From NCBI RefSeq assembly GCF_000208865.1, contig NC_018397.1, positions 1,488,001 to 1,552,000 on the forward strand: a stretch of DNA of 64,000 nucleotides, read 5' to 3'. Source of the stretch: Neospora caninum Liverpool (taxonomy: Eukaryota > Apicomplexa > Conoidasida > Eucoccidiorida > Sarcocystidae). Shown here one piece after another: positions 35,610-47,700 of this stretch; positions within the stretch are counted from its first letter, which is position 1; each line of letters opens with the position of its first letter. Below the pieces are notes generated by a model. That model was not told the origin of the DNA. It ran no database searches and saw nothing but the letters and a program-made list of their open reading frames with translations. Position numbers and translations under genes: made by a program.

Positions 35610-38600
35610 CGCGGCGATCGGAGGGCCGCGGCCACAAGATGGAGAGCAGAGCACACAGCGCGAAGAAAAGAGCGGCCGAGAGGCCTTGAGGGTGGACTGG
35701 CGAAGAAGGGGTTGAAAAAGAAGGCCCAGAACACCGAAAACCACCGGAGAGCTGCGGCGTCAGGCGATCCGCTGGGGCAAGTTGCGAAAAGTTACCTGGT
35801 CGTAAGCGGACTGGCGAGACTGTCTCACCCACGCACGCGCACCCTAAACGAGGCCAATGTTTGGAGTAGACAGCGTCGGTGGGATTCGAAAAAACCTGCA
35901 TGAAACAGCTAAAAGTGGAAAGCGCGCGCTCCGGGAGGACTGGCGCGAGAGACAAGGGAGATCGATGATGGCGGGGCCTCACGTGGCTTCAAAGCCTCGA
36001 TCAACGGCGAAGTTCAGTTATGAGATAAATTCAGAAGCAATTTTGCACATTCCCCTTTAGAGGCAGTCGACGTGTCCTCTCATTTGTGGAGAGAAAAGGC
36101 TGAGAAAGAACTTCGAGCAACGGAACGTTGTGGGGCTGCGCGGACAGTTGACAGGGAAGGGCCCTCTCTCTCAGCGCATGCCTACGAGGAAAGGCCAGTC
36201 CAGCTGTCCACAAATACGACGACCTAATGGAAACTGGAAAGACTAGCATGGAAACAGAAGGGCGAACGATCCGAAAAAACTGGCTGCTTCCCTTTTAACC
36301 GCCAGTGAGAAATTCACTCGCCCGCTGCCTTTTGACCCCACTGTCATCGCAAAGTGGCTCTTGCGGCTTCGCTCGCATGCCGACTGAAAGACGGACTAGC
36401 AACAGAGCTGGATGTGTTCCAGAAAGCGGAGGACGGACGCAGAAAAAGCTGCCACACGGTATCACATCTGGTTGTCTCTGTCATTTATCGTCATTTACTG
36501 TAACAGGCGGACGGCGCAAGGCTGTCTGACACTTTCTCGGGAGGGTCGATTGCCGTACAAAAACCAGAAACAGACGGCCATGCCGCTATCTCAGCGGGTC
36601 GTAATTTCATCACCCAAAAAGATCCTTGGGTGTCCCGCACACGACATACCTTCTCAGGAATAGCATTCTGGCTTACGTCGCCAACTGCATAGAGCGATAT
36701 ACAGAGCTAATGCCCTCATGTGTTTACAGAGGGCCTTGAATACACCGCCCGGTGGAGGGCTGACCTTCTTCAGCAACGGGTTCCTCTCTGGTCACGGAAG
36801 CATGGATGTTTTCTCTCCAGGCTGGTGACGAACTGTGCTTGCAGCTCTCTCGCGTCGATAACAGTCAGTCCAGAACGTCTCGGTGCGGTTTGCATCGAGG
36901 ACGCCTTTCCCGCCGACCCTGAACCCCTTCGGAGTCTGGTATCTGAGACACAGTGATGCACTCGCGAGCTTTTCGGGGGCGCGGATGAGGTACAGTGTGT
37001 CGGCGGGAATGTGAGCCTGGTGTTTTAACAGCACCTCCAGCCTTGTTTTCACAGAGGTCGAAAGTGTGAAGTTGTGCGAGCGCCACATTTCAAGCTACGA
37101 AATGAGCGGCTGAATCAAAAAAGAAACGGCATAGTGTTGCCCCGTTCTAGCAGACAAGTATACCGGAGCTTCGATTGACGATATCGTTGTGGCCTACGAC
37201 AAAGTGCCTCCCCTTGCACAGAAGCAACAGATGCCCAGTATTTACTGGAAGTGTCTCTGCACACTGACTGCTACGATCAGTGGATCGAACCTTTTCCCAC
37301 TGGCGCCAGCTTGATCAGCACGGCCCCTTCAGCTTTCTTTTTTCTCACAACTGATTACGTAACTCACGCAGAATGGAGCGCAGGCAGGGCCACTGAAGTC
37401 CCTGGCGCTTCCTGCGCAGTTGAACCAAGTTTCATATGGCGTCGTCAGCCGGACTCGCTGACGGGGCGCGCGAGTTCTCTCTCGGATGAATACTTTCCCT
37501 TCAAAGGGCCCAGCCAGATAACGGGGTTCGAAAGAAAGCTTTTCGCATGCCTTACAGCCAGGTTGACTAATCGAGAATCGTGAATCGTGCAGCAACGCAG
37601 ATACCCACGCACGGTCCCCGAACCCCCGAGAAGCAGTACCAAACGTAGAGGGTATCACCGTCGTTATCTTAGCAGATACATCCATACCAAGCATAACTCG
37701 GGCAAAACCTGTCTCAGCCTCCCCTATGCACGATACCTTTTCAATAAGGCTACGGTAGACGTACACGTAAAACGTACCGGGTCATCCCTTAAACACGGGA
37801 ATTCAGCTTCTTCAAGTTCTTCTCATACAACGACATTTCTCGATCAGCAGTCCTTATCAAGAGGCCTGGCCTCGGCGCGCGTCAGTGAACTGTAACGAGG
37901 ACGTCGACGATTGCGAACGCGGAAGTCCTCGTTGCTACTTTTCTGTGTTCTTCACTTCCAAGCCGATACACGGCATTCCTCGGGAGAAAACGTCAACGAA
38001 AAACCATGGACCTCGTCAGCAAAACGAGCTCCCGCACCGTGTGGTTATCATATCTTCCGATCGTACCCGGAAGGTTGTCTGCGGTGCCTGCTCATCATTG
38101 TTTAAAGCCGCTACCGAAATCCCTTTTTTCGACGGCGCTAGCTGGGGGGACCATAATGCGTCACTGTGCGTGGCCGGGCATCAGAGGGACTCAGAGCCAA
38201 GCCATGCGCCGTGCCAAAGAGTCGTTCCGAAAGCAGTATCCTCTGCTTCCCACGGAGGTCACACACGATGCGTCCTGCCTGGCACTTTGTGGCTGCGGAG
38301 GCACTGCTGTGGCATTCGCTCGCCTGTTCAACACGCCGGCGCTCCCGCGTGGAATCAAGGGCGCCAGTCTGATGTTCGGTAATCGAGACGCCACAAAACC
38401 GGTGCGGCGATGCCCAAATCGCCGCCTACTTTCCTAGGAATTTATTGGCTGAAAACCGCATGGTGACTGCCGTTGCCAGTCTGTAGCAAAAGTCCACGTA
38501 TCGCGTTGGGTGGATTGACCCGTGCTTTGCGCTCCCGTGTGTGCACACAAGCTTGACACACACGCCGCCTGAACAGAAAGTCGGGGAAACCAAGTGACTC

Positions 38601-39706
38601 ACGACAGAAGGGGTTTTTCATCGGACATCTGCTGCTGCGTGCGCTTACCATGTCCAGCCTGAATGAACCAGCTCCTCTACAAAGTGAAATTTCGTGCCGT
38701 GTCTCCCCCCCGCTCGCGTTAGCCAAGCGCCCCTGGGCCCCGTCTTGGTCAGAGACACTGTGCACCATGGAAACGGCGATTTTTGTGAGTCATGAGGAGC
38801 CTACGGTGTTAGGCACGTCTTTTTCGCGCCAACTTTCCCTTCCGAGGTCTAACCGTTGGCGGGTTTATCTTCTTGCTCTCAATCCCGCCCGGGATCCACA
38901 TTCTTTCACAGTTGAACTTGCTTGGCCCCGGCATAGTCGGCGACCGGTGGGAGTTCCCTCGAGTGCATGGCGCACGGCGCGGCTTTTCGAAAGAAGGCAG
39001 TCTCAAAGTTGCCGTCCGTCGACGAGACCGAGAAGAGGCGGGAGGTTAACCCATCCAAGTCACAATTTACAAAAGCGCAGACTTTGCTAGTGAAGTCTGT
39101 TTTCTTGTGCCACTACGCACAGTGTTCGGCTGGGAGTGTGTCTCCTGTGGAACGCGTTCTTGAGAGCGACCGGTCCTGAATTTTCGCTGGTTTGCTTTGA
39201 TGGTTTTCCGCGCGCTGCCCGGCTGTCGATTTCGAGCTCCGGCTCGGCATTTCGTCTATAAAGCACGTCTACAGGATGAAAGAACGTTTTGCCCTCGAGG
39301 GGGTTTTTCTCCACGCTTTGCTTCAGGTTAAAGTGCACACCGTTTTTCTAAGTGGAGGGGTTCATTCCGTTGCATTTTTGGCTGCGCGCTACTCGGCTCC
39401 TTGTGCATGCTAGGGATGACCTTCAAAAAAAATTCTTCCGTCACTTGGGCTCTGTCTGATTTCTCGTCTGTCAACAAACACTGGCTAGAAGGGAGACGTC
39501 TCGAGGAAGAACTCATCAACCCGAAGCCAAGAACCGGTGTCCCGTCCATCTTGCGCCAGCATCGATCGTTGCGTGTCTTGTCATCGTACAAGCGTCTGGC
39601 GTCCGGTCTCCGTTTCGCGAGAAGGAAAATCGTGGATTTTGCAAAAGGCCGGTCCAGCCGGTCCGACTCGACTGCCTTGCTTGGTCCTTTTCCCTTCGCT
39701 TCGTTG
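35610..39706. other. large divergent intergenic region
   Basis: About 4.1 kb separate the UTP10 start (-) from the plus-strand gene at 39707. No gene is supported. Possible small plus-strand frames with reasonable ATG context are 38006-38437 (143 codons) and 38650-39090. The latter has a GTGAGT donor after 45 codons and could be a 5' exon of the next gene. Neither shows a domain. The region should contain both promoters. Confidence 0.4.
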
Positions 39707-40807
39707 ATGGCGACACACAACGAGTCTCTCCAAGCAGAGCCGCAGGGGCGAACGACTGCCAAGCGCCTTTTCGCGTGGACTGAGGACGACAGGCATTTTG
39801 CGCCTCTTCCTCATGGCGGTGTGACGTGCTTGCCTGCCGCCCCCGGTTCTGCCTGTCAGACCAGCTGTGGGGGGGAGGCGTCCACTGTAGGACTCCCAGG
39901 AACAGTTGGTCAGGAACTTGGGAAGCGTCGTCGCCTGCTGGGACCGGATGGCCGCTCCAGGGTGGTTTCGGGGGAGGACAATGAGAGAAAAGTGTCCGGG
40001 ATCTCCGCTGGCAGTCGGATGACTGCTGCCGTATCTACGGCGCAGCTTTCGATGCCGTCACATTTTCCAGCGATCGGCGAAGCAGCCACTACGAACCACG
40101 TTCCCATGGGAGACGAGTCGGAAGAACTCGGCAGAACCTCGAGTGTTTCCTCTGTCGAGGTGGACATGGTGGACGCCGGCGGAGGCTCTCCTCCGAGACT
40201 CTCACCGAGGTCTCCTCCGAGACTGTCACCGACAGGCTCATCCTGTTCCGGAAAGGTGCTTGCCCACACCAGCGGAAGGACGAGTGCGAAGGAGTCGGTC
40301 GCCAACTCGGAGAGCCGATCTGCAGACTTTTCTCAGGCACAGGGCGAAGAGAGGAAGAACGAGAACTGTTACGCGATCATGCCTTTTCTTTCCGAAACGG
40401 CCGCCCAAATCCCGCGGCCTCTCGGGGAAGGCGAGCTCTCGTTGGACGCCCTTCTCCACGGGGCAAGCACCGGCGTCCATACACCTGCTCCGCTCTCGGA
40501 GATGATCAACGACCCCGAAGTCGCGAAACTCCTCCGAGACCAGCCTGCGAATCCGCTGGAAAGTCTCGAGCAAAGTAGCGAGGGCTTTCTACTCACGGAG
40601 GTTCTACGGAAGAAGCGAGAGGCGCGGCTGAAGAAGGCCATTCGCAACGTCGGGCGGATGGGAGAAGGGGGCGTTAGTTTGAGGGCGCTCTACGACCTCT
40701 GTGAAAGTGACAAAGAGGAATCAGAGCATGAGCGTGAAACAAAAGATCCTTCTCCAAGCGGAGCCCTGTCGCCCGATAAAGACGGAGAGGATGCATCCAT
40801 GGACTGA
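39707..40807 (+). CDS. hypothetical nuclear-type protein, single exon
   Basis: The frame starting MATHNESLQAEPQG encodes 366 residues and ends at 40807. The same frame stays open upstream to ATGs at 39407 and 39416, but the pyrimidine-rich sequence just before 39707 looks like 5' UTR, so the inner ATG is preferred. Visible features are a basic patch (GKRRRLLGPDGRSR) that could be a nuclear signal, a duplicated SPPRLSP motif near 40190-40230, a mid-region Ser/Glu tract, and a helical charged segment LLTEVLRKKREARLKKAIRN. These are followed by LRALYDLCESDKEESEHE and an acidic end. The helix between MINDPEVAKLL and RNVGRMG is the most ordered part. I recognise no domain and assign no function. 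An upstream non-coding or coding exon in the 38.6 kb area is possible. Confidence 0.58.
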   Translation: MATHNESLQAEPQGRTTAKRLFAWTEDDRHFAPLPHGGVTCLPAAPGSACQTSCGGEASTVGLPGTVGQELGKRRRLLGPDGRSRVVSGEDNERKVSGISAGSRMTAAVSTAQLSMPSHFPAIGEAATTNHVPMGDESEELGRTSSVSSVEVDMVDAGGGSPPRLSPRSPPRLSPTGSSCSGKVLAHTSGRTSAKESVANSESRSADFSQAQGEERKNENCYAIMPFLSETAAQIPRPLGEGELSLDALLHGASTGVHTPAPLSEMINDPEVAKLLRDQPANPLESLEQSSEGFLLTEVLRKKREARLKKAIRNVGRMGEGGVSLRALYDLCESDKEESEHERETKDPSPSGALSPDKDGEDASMD

Positions 40808-43310
40808 GTATGAGACGCTGACAGCGACCCAGCGAGCGAAACGTCGAGTGGAGAAACGTACTCCTCGCATTCCTATGTGTCCATGTAGGTGGTCCGTTCA
40901 GCGGCAACGCTGTCGACATTGCCGAGGGGCGGCAAAGACGGTGTGGAGAAGATGGATAGGGAATTGCCGGTTCGACGTCGTGACGAGGGGGAAACTCTAA
41001 ACTTTTTTTCACGACTGAGGAATATCCGGACGAGCGCAAGGGGGTATCGTGCAGGCGTCGTAGAGACTAGAGTAGGCCGAGAAAAGGTGGTGTTTCTCTG
41101 GGCCACATCGAGGACGTGCCGATCTCGAGGTGATGCTCTTTTCGGCCAAGGCTTTTCACAATGCCTTTGGAATACAGGGGGAGTCCAAGCTTGGCAGCGT
41201 CTCCTCTGCCGATGCCTGCGCCGGTGGGCTGCAAATTTGTTCGCCCGCCGTTTTTGCTGCTGGCGTGTCTTCTCGGGGAACAAGCTAGCCTACCGAGTGT
41301 GTCTCCTACAACGTTTCTCATTTTTTAAAGGTGCGAGAAACAGTATCTTCGCCACCGAAAGGACGTCAGGTTGCACGGTGACACCGTGCTCTCTCACAAC
41401 TGAATTTCGCTTTGGTTCTTTAAAAACCTTGACGCTGGATAGGATGCATTTCGACGGAAGATTCTTCAGGTAGTACGCGACAGCGCAAATCCTCGGATTG
41501 GCGGGCTTCGGTGTGCATATATGGTTAATATGCTGTTTTCGATTAGCGGGAGCCTTCATATGTCTTCTGTGCGTGTTCCGTCCCGGTCTGTCTTCGTTCT
41601 GATGTATAGGTCGGAAGAACACGCTTTTCTGGCACTTCAGCTAGACACAACGACGAACCAGCGGACGCTCATAGATTGAATGTCACTGTGGATGACATCT
41701 CTGGAGAAAACCGCGAATAACGGCGCGCGGAGCTACGTTCGCGGTGGCACGGACACACAGTACCGAGGATCTGTTCGTTGAAATGAAGCCTTTCGTACGA
41801 ACGCCAGGTGCATGAAAGGGGAAAGCAGATTCCTTTTCAACTGCGCCCCCGCATTGGGCCGGACACTGTCTGCTAGGCCGTAATGCAAGATCTATTCGTA
41901 GTTCACAGTCACATGAGTAATAACTACTGCTGTTCGGATTGTCTCCTTCGGCTGCCTCAGATTCCAAGATCCTCCGGCAACACGCTTGGTTAGGGGTCAG
42001 TAAACACTCATGTTTCATCTACTGCGGTGTGCGCGATTTCCGTGGCAGCAGCCACGTGTATTTCAGGCGTCCGCACAAAAAAGTGTAGCAGAAAATCCTC
42101 TTGGTTTACTGTGCTGTACATTTTACAAAAATGACGATGCACATGCAGTTTACACGGCCAGCCAGGGACAGCTGCCGCTTCTGCGCCGCCCCTGCGTGAT
42201 CACATCCAGCAGCTCTGCGAGGATGATTCGCGGGGGGAGAACGATCAAATGTCTAACAGAAGTGGACCGTCCGACTCAGGCATGGCTGTGAACACGGCAA
42301 ACAAATGCCTACACCTGGACATCTTTCATCTTCTGCCAGCGGGCCGTTCATAAAGGTATATACACATACAGCAGCGTGATCCTGTGCGAATCCCCACCTG
42401 GCTTTTGAGCGTCGCGCTGGCCGTCTTTGTCTGTGGATTTGCACAACAGATGCAAAAAAAGATCGCTCACAATCAGACAGTGATAGCGTTGCATTGGTGT
42501 ACGACTTTGGAGCGGAAGGTCGCATCCGCAGTTCGTGTTTCGCATCCCTTAAGAGCGATGCCTGTGCACATGTCGGTCGGTCGCTGCCGGAAAACATTTC
42601 CGTGGGACCCGCCACTTCCGAGTTGGCACGATGAAAGACCTGGAACTGCGGAATCAAAATGCGGTTTCGTGAAAATGAAGAGTCTCAGTCAAAATATGAA
42701 GCACGAGCCCAGTGGAGAGCCCAGATTGCAAATCCGATGAACCGCTTTTGACGCAGCTCCAACGTTAGCTCCTGGCGACAACCAGTCAAACTCCATAAGA
42801 CATGATGATACAGTTGACTGGATTCCGGGACGTTTGAGCTCAGAGAAACACTGGGTGTTGTCGGCATTTGGATTGCGGATTCAATTCGAGTAGCCCAGCA
42901 GGAAAAGGCGTCGCGCGTATCCACCCTTGCGAGACAAGATTTTGGTACCCGTGGTTGCCGCGTGGATGACCTTATGTTTTTGGCCTTTTGCGTACTGGAA
43001 AAGAACTGGCTCTTTTCTTCTACAAACTCATGTCCCCCTTTTCAATGACAGAACATAGAAGATCGAGTAAGAGCTTTGTTACCCCTTTCTCACCGTGCTT
43101 CCTCGTTATCACCCAGCACACTCTACGTCCACTGGTCCTCCTCCTCCCCCCCCCCCCCTTCTCGGGACACCCACATGGACCTGGGGGTTATCTGCGATTG
43201 CCGAGCCTGCTGTCTACAGAATACAAATACGTTCAGAGATCCTTCCCGGTACTCATTTCACACTGAAAAGAAGACCGCTGTGCACTTTTTTCATCGAAAG
43301 CTCGAGCCGT
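40808..43310. other. region without a supported gene
   Basis: Only short, poorly supported frames occur on either strand. A poly-C run of about 13 bases lies near 43146, within a pyrimidine-rich stretch. The region separates the 40.8 kb stop from the tentative minus-strand gene, so it may be mostly 3' UTR and spacer. Confidence 0.35.
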
Positions 43311-44407
43311 TCAGGCATCTGGGGCACGCGATCTACATTCCAAAGTCCGTGAAGTCCACGTGCTTGCCGACTTCACGACACCACTCTCCCTTGCGACTCC
43401 TCGACGCTTACTAACATGAAGCAACACATGTTCATCAGATGTCTTGTGACACGGGTCATTTCCTTTTTCCGGAGGCCCAGAAGCTGCGCCGACGCGTACA
43501 AACGGCATGATACAGGCTGCGACGTGCCCATTCACCTTTGAGTCAACGCCCATTCCTTTGTTATACCACTGGAAGAGCTCAAAATCGCTGTCCAGGCATT
43601 CGCGCAGAACTTTAGGACTCAACTGACGAACGCTATCGAAAAACCTCTCTGGATAGCCCGAGAGTTTATTTGTGTGGTCCTCCAAACCTGGCACGGACGG
43701 ACTCGCGTGCCCGTTTCCGGGGGATCGGGTCGGAGTACGCTCCCCCGTGTCTGCTGAGGGTTCAGCCCACACAAAAGTCGACAGCTTGCAAAGGCCTGTT
43801 GTGCAGATCGGCTCGGTCCTCTCGTCTCCTTCAGCTCCTTCAGGTCTCTGCGCTTCTCCCTCGTTCGAAGATCCTTCTGCGTTTACTGCGCATTTCATCC
43901 GTTGTTTTCGTGGGAATCGGTCTTCTCGCGGGACGACGACGCTCACCGCGCAGGAAAAGATGGCGAGCTCTGTTGAGAGTCACGTCGTCTACGCCGTCAT
44001 GTTCTTCTGCCGTTAACTGCTCTTTTTCGTCCCTTCGCCTTCCGCTCCATTCTTTGCAGTGAGAGGTTCTAGCTTTTGTCTGCAGCGATATCGCCTGCCG
44101 AATTTTTTCTGACCCTCGTTCGCCAAACTGTTCCGCCCCACTCGGGTTGGCGGTTGTCTTTTTGAACGTGCCAGTTCTCCCTCCACACTGCATGCGATCC
44201 ATTGACTCGTGGTCTAGGCTTGCATCTGAGAAAAAGCTGTGTCTTTCTTTCCTCCGGGACTCCCAAGCTTCCTGATGCTCTCCCTTTCGTTTCCAGCCTC
44301 CTGTCCGCGCTGAGAGTGTCTGAACGGCATGCCGGTGAGTGGGGGTGGATCGCCGTCGACAGCTGCCGCTGTCTGTACCCGGCACAAGCACATCTTGGGC
44401 TGGACAT
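43311..44407 (-). CDS. tentative minus-strand gene, exons incompletely resolved
   Basis: Two minus-strand frames can be joined by a 70-bp intron (43946 down to 43877) with a CGCG|GTGAGC donor and GCAG acceptor in matching phase 1. This links HDGVDDVTLNRARHLFLR to EGSSNEGEAQRPEGAEGDE. The downstream exon then reads LSGYPERFFDSVRQLSPKVL and FELFQWYNKGMGVDSKVNGH, which looks like an ordered domain rather than a shadow frame, and it stays open to a stop at 43311. The upstream exon contains MDRMQCGGRTGTF. Its true 5' end is unclear: an ATG at 44407 lies in a different frame, and another exon may precede it. No family was recognised. It would be divergently arranged with the SAMHD1-like gene, about 320 bp away. 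Confidence 0.3.
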
Positions 44408-44730
44408 CAGAACTTAAAAAGGGTGACAAAACGTGAAATCTGACGAGCCTTCGCCAGAATCTCGCTTCGGTTTCTCGGATTCTTTCCCCTGCTGGCCTTC
44501 CAAACTTCCGCCTTTGGCCTTGCAAGACCTTTACCTGTTTTGTAGTCCACCCAGCGGTCAAAGTCTGACGAGGCTCCTACGACGACGGCGGATGCGCTGC
44601 TTTCTTCCGATGTATTTTTGAGTCCAGAAAGTTCAGATTCCCTCGAGTCGCCTTCAAAACCTCCATTCCAATCCCAGTTAAACGAAGTCACGCCAGCGCT
44701 CAGGGGGGAAACTGCTTCTGACAAACCACC

Positions 44731-47700
44731 ATGTGCCCGTCCTGCTCGTCCTCCGAGACGCCTCCTGCAGCGTCGCCCTCCTCCCAAGAAGCGAAGCGTC
44801 GCTTCGTGGAGGCTCACGCTGCACACCTTTCTTCGGTTTCTTCTTTCCCGTCCTTTACACGTGGACACCGCGAGTGTACCCGCACGGACCCTAAGGCGGA
44901 GGCAGGCGAACCAACGGGCTTGCGAGACGGCGCCCAGACGGAGAACGGAGAACAAGAAACCTCCCCTCCGCTTCAAGGCACATCGCCTTCGTCGTGTCCG
45001 TCTGCTTGTTTCGTCCCCTTATCTCCTGTCCCCCCGCCCTCTTCTGCGCCTTTGCCCCAAAGCTCGACGGCTGTCGTCGATTTTCTCAATTCTGCCGGTC
45101 TCCAGAACGCCGCCAGTGTCGCGATTGAGTTACGGACACATTTAGGTGTCTGTACAGTCGAGGATCTTCTCGTGGCGGTGTTTTTCGATGTCGACGAGGA
45201 GACCCTCGCTTCGGTGGCCTGCGAGAACAGAGGCGAGGCCTCCGACCGTCTGGGGATTCCACAAAACCTGCCTCGTTTCTCCCGGTTTCTCGCGAGCCTC
45301 AGCCAGTTCCGGGCTCGCCGCGGTAGCCACCAGGCGTCCTCCAGGCGGTCCTCTCCGACAACAGGCAGCCCTTCTTCGCGCTCGGATTCGGCGCGAGCCC
45401 TCAAGGCCAACGGCGATCCTGCGTCTGTTGGTTTCCTGTCGACCTCCTCTGTGTCTGGTGATTCGGGCGACACGGCTTCGTCTCTCTTCCTCTGTTCTAC
45501 ATCCCAGGGAGGAACCGGTTTCGCCCCGCAAGCTTCTGTTGACATTGGAACTCTCTCCGACCCTCTCTTCGCTTCGCACTCTTCCACTCTCCACGAAGCC
45601 GCCAAGCAGCTGGGAGCTCCCAACGGCAGCCCTACGAACAGATCCACAAGCGACGTCTGGTCCCTCGCGTCTTCTTCTCGGCCTTTGCGTCTGGATCTCC
45701 CTGTTTCCCCTTTTCTGGGGCAGAAGGCCTCTGCGACGTGCGGGGATGAAGCCGAAGAGAGTCCGGAGACACGGTGCACAGACACCCAAGAGACCAATGA
45801 CACAGACCGGCCGGCGGCGGAGAGACAGGGACCGCAAGAAGCGTGCACCTGTTGCAAGTGTCCGCTCTTTCTAGAAGAAGGCACAACGGAGTGTCTTTGT
45901 CGCTACGTGCGCGGCCGCAACATGGAGCAGCTCTCCGACGTCTCCGAGGAAGACAAGAAAGCGATCGTTTTGCTCCTGGTCTCATACGCGAAGAACCACC
46001 TCAGCGAAATCGAGTTTGCGCTTCTACCGGTAAGACGAAAGGGGAGGCTCCCGGAGAAGGGAAAAGAGAAGGGCTGGGACGAAAGACACCGGACCACGAA
46101 CGGAAGCACACACAGAGCGCCTCCAAACAACGAATGAGAAGGCAGGAGGGAAAGAGGAAGAGAGAACCCGACTCAGAGAGAGAAGAGACACAGGCGAAGC
46201 GAGCGAAGAGATGGGCGGAGAGGGAAAAACCAAAGGCGAGGGAGAGACGCAGAAGGAAAGAGAACACGCGACGTGCGAAGGCCCACTGGAGGATGCCCAT
46301 TGCATCACAGAGAGGAGAGAAAAGCGAAAGGAAAAGAGTGAGAGCAACGCCTAGTTGCGTATTGCTGTCGCTTTTCTGCATGAGACGGAAAAAGACAGAC
46401 TGGCTGGGCAAAAAAACATAAAAAGCGGTAGGCTTTTTTATCAGGCACGCCGACGACTGCAGAAAAAAAGCCTAACAGGACTCCCCACTGATAACGGAAA
46501 GACGGGAAAAAATAAGTGGGTGAGGCATTGGAGAGGAGAGAAAGAAGTCGAAGGAGAAAAGCTCGGCGAGCCTCACTCTCGCACAGGCCCCAAAACACAT
46601 GAGAACAGGGGGCGGCGTGAGGATGGAGACAAGGAGACGCGGGGGGTTGTTGCGAAATTTCAGACAGGAGACAGAAACGGCAGAAAAAGTGGTCGAGCAC
46701 AGGACCAGGAGGAACTAAGTCCACTCTTAGGGAAATCAAGGACGACAAAGGGGAGAGAGAGATCAGACGTAAGTGTCGGATGTACAAATGCAGATACACG
46801 CATGCATTTAGGTGTTCACCCGCTCTCGTTCGAGGTGCTTGTGTCTCTCGTGTTTTCGTTTTTTCCAGTACAGCGTCCGATCCGCAACCAGGAAACTGAA
46901 GCAACGCGGCATCTCGTCCTTTGCTCGCATCGCCGCTGTTTGCCTCACGGGTGTGGACCCTGTGCTCCAGCCTTCATCTCCATCTCCTCTTTCTTCTCCC
47001 CGAAGTGCTTCCTCTTCTTCCTCTTCTTCGTCGTCTTACTCCTCTTCTTCTTCCTCCTCTTCTTCGTCTTCTTCCTTTGCTTCTTCCTCTGCTTCTGCCT
47101 CTTCACCGTCTTCGTTTCTTCCCGTCCCGCGCCGCCCGACAGAGTGGCTGAGAGAAGAAGGCGGGCTGTCTCCGCTGGAGGCCTCTCACGTCTTCAAGGC
47201 AACTCGCCAAGTCGCTGCCGACCGCCTGCGCTTCCGTCTCGCCTCCGCATTCTCCTCCTACTCGCCACGAGACCTCCTTGGGCGCGTGGACAAGGACATC
47301 AAACAAATCGCCGACAGAGTGCGTGCATGCGGCCCCTGGCGAATCTGCTGAGGCTGCCGCCAAGACGCGACAAAAGGGGAAACCCTGTTTTCTCGCTTTT
47401 CTCCCAGTCGCGCGACTCGCTGTCGCCTCGAAACGCTCTTACCTGGAACCACGTGTTCACGCCTTTTTCCAGTGTTTCAAACTCGAGGGTGACCGCAACG
47501 ACATCACCGTTTCTAGGTCACCGTTTATAAACCTGCCTGAATACGCATCCTCAAAAAAAGCCTTAATATGTACATCTATATGCACAGTTGCTGGTATTTG
47601 CTCATATATATATATATATATATATACGTCATGCAGATGCTGGACATCGACCGCATGTGCCCTCCTGCACAGACCGATATCGTTTTACAGACATACGATT

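Noticed and set aside
46305..46904. 199-codon minus-strand frame in intron 1 of the SAMHD1-like gene
   Set aside because: It mirrors the purine-rich intron and is rich in Leu/Ser/Phe shadow codons, with no domain.
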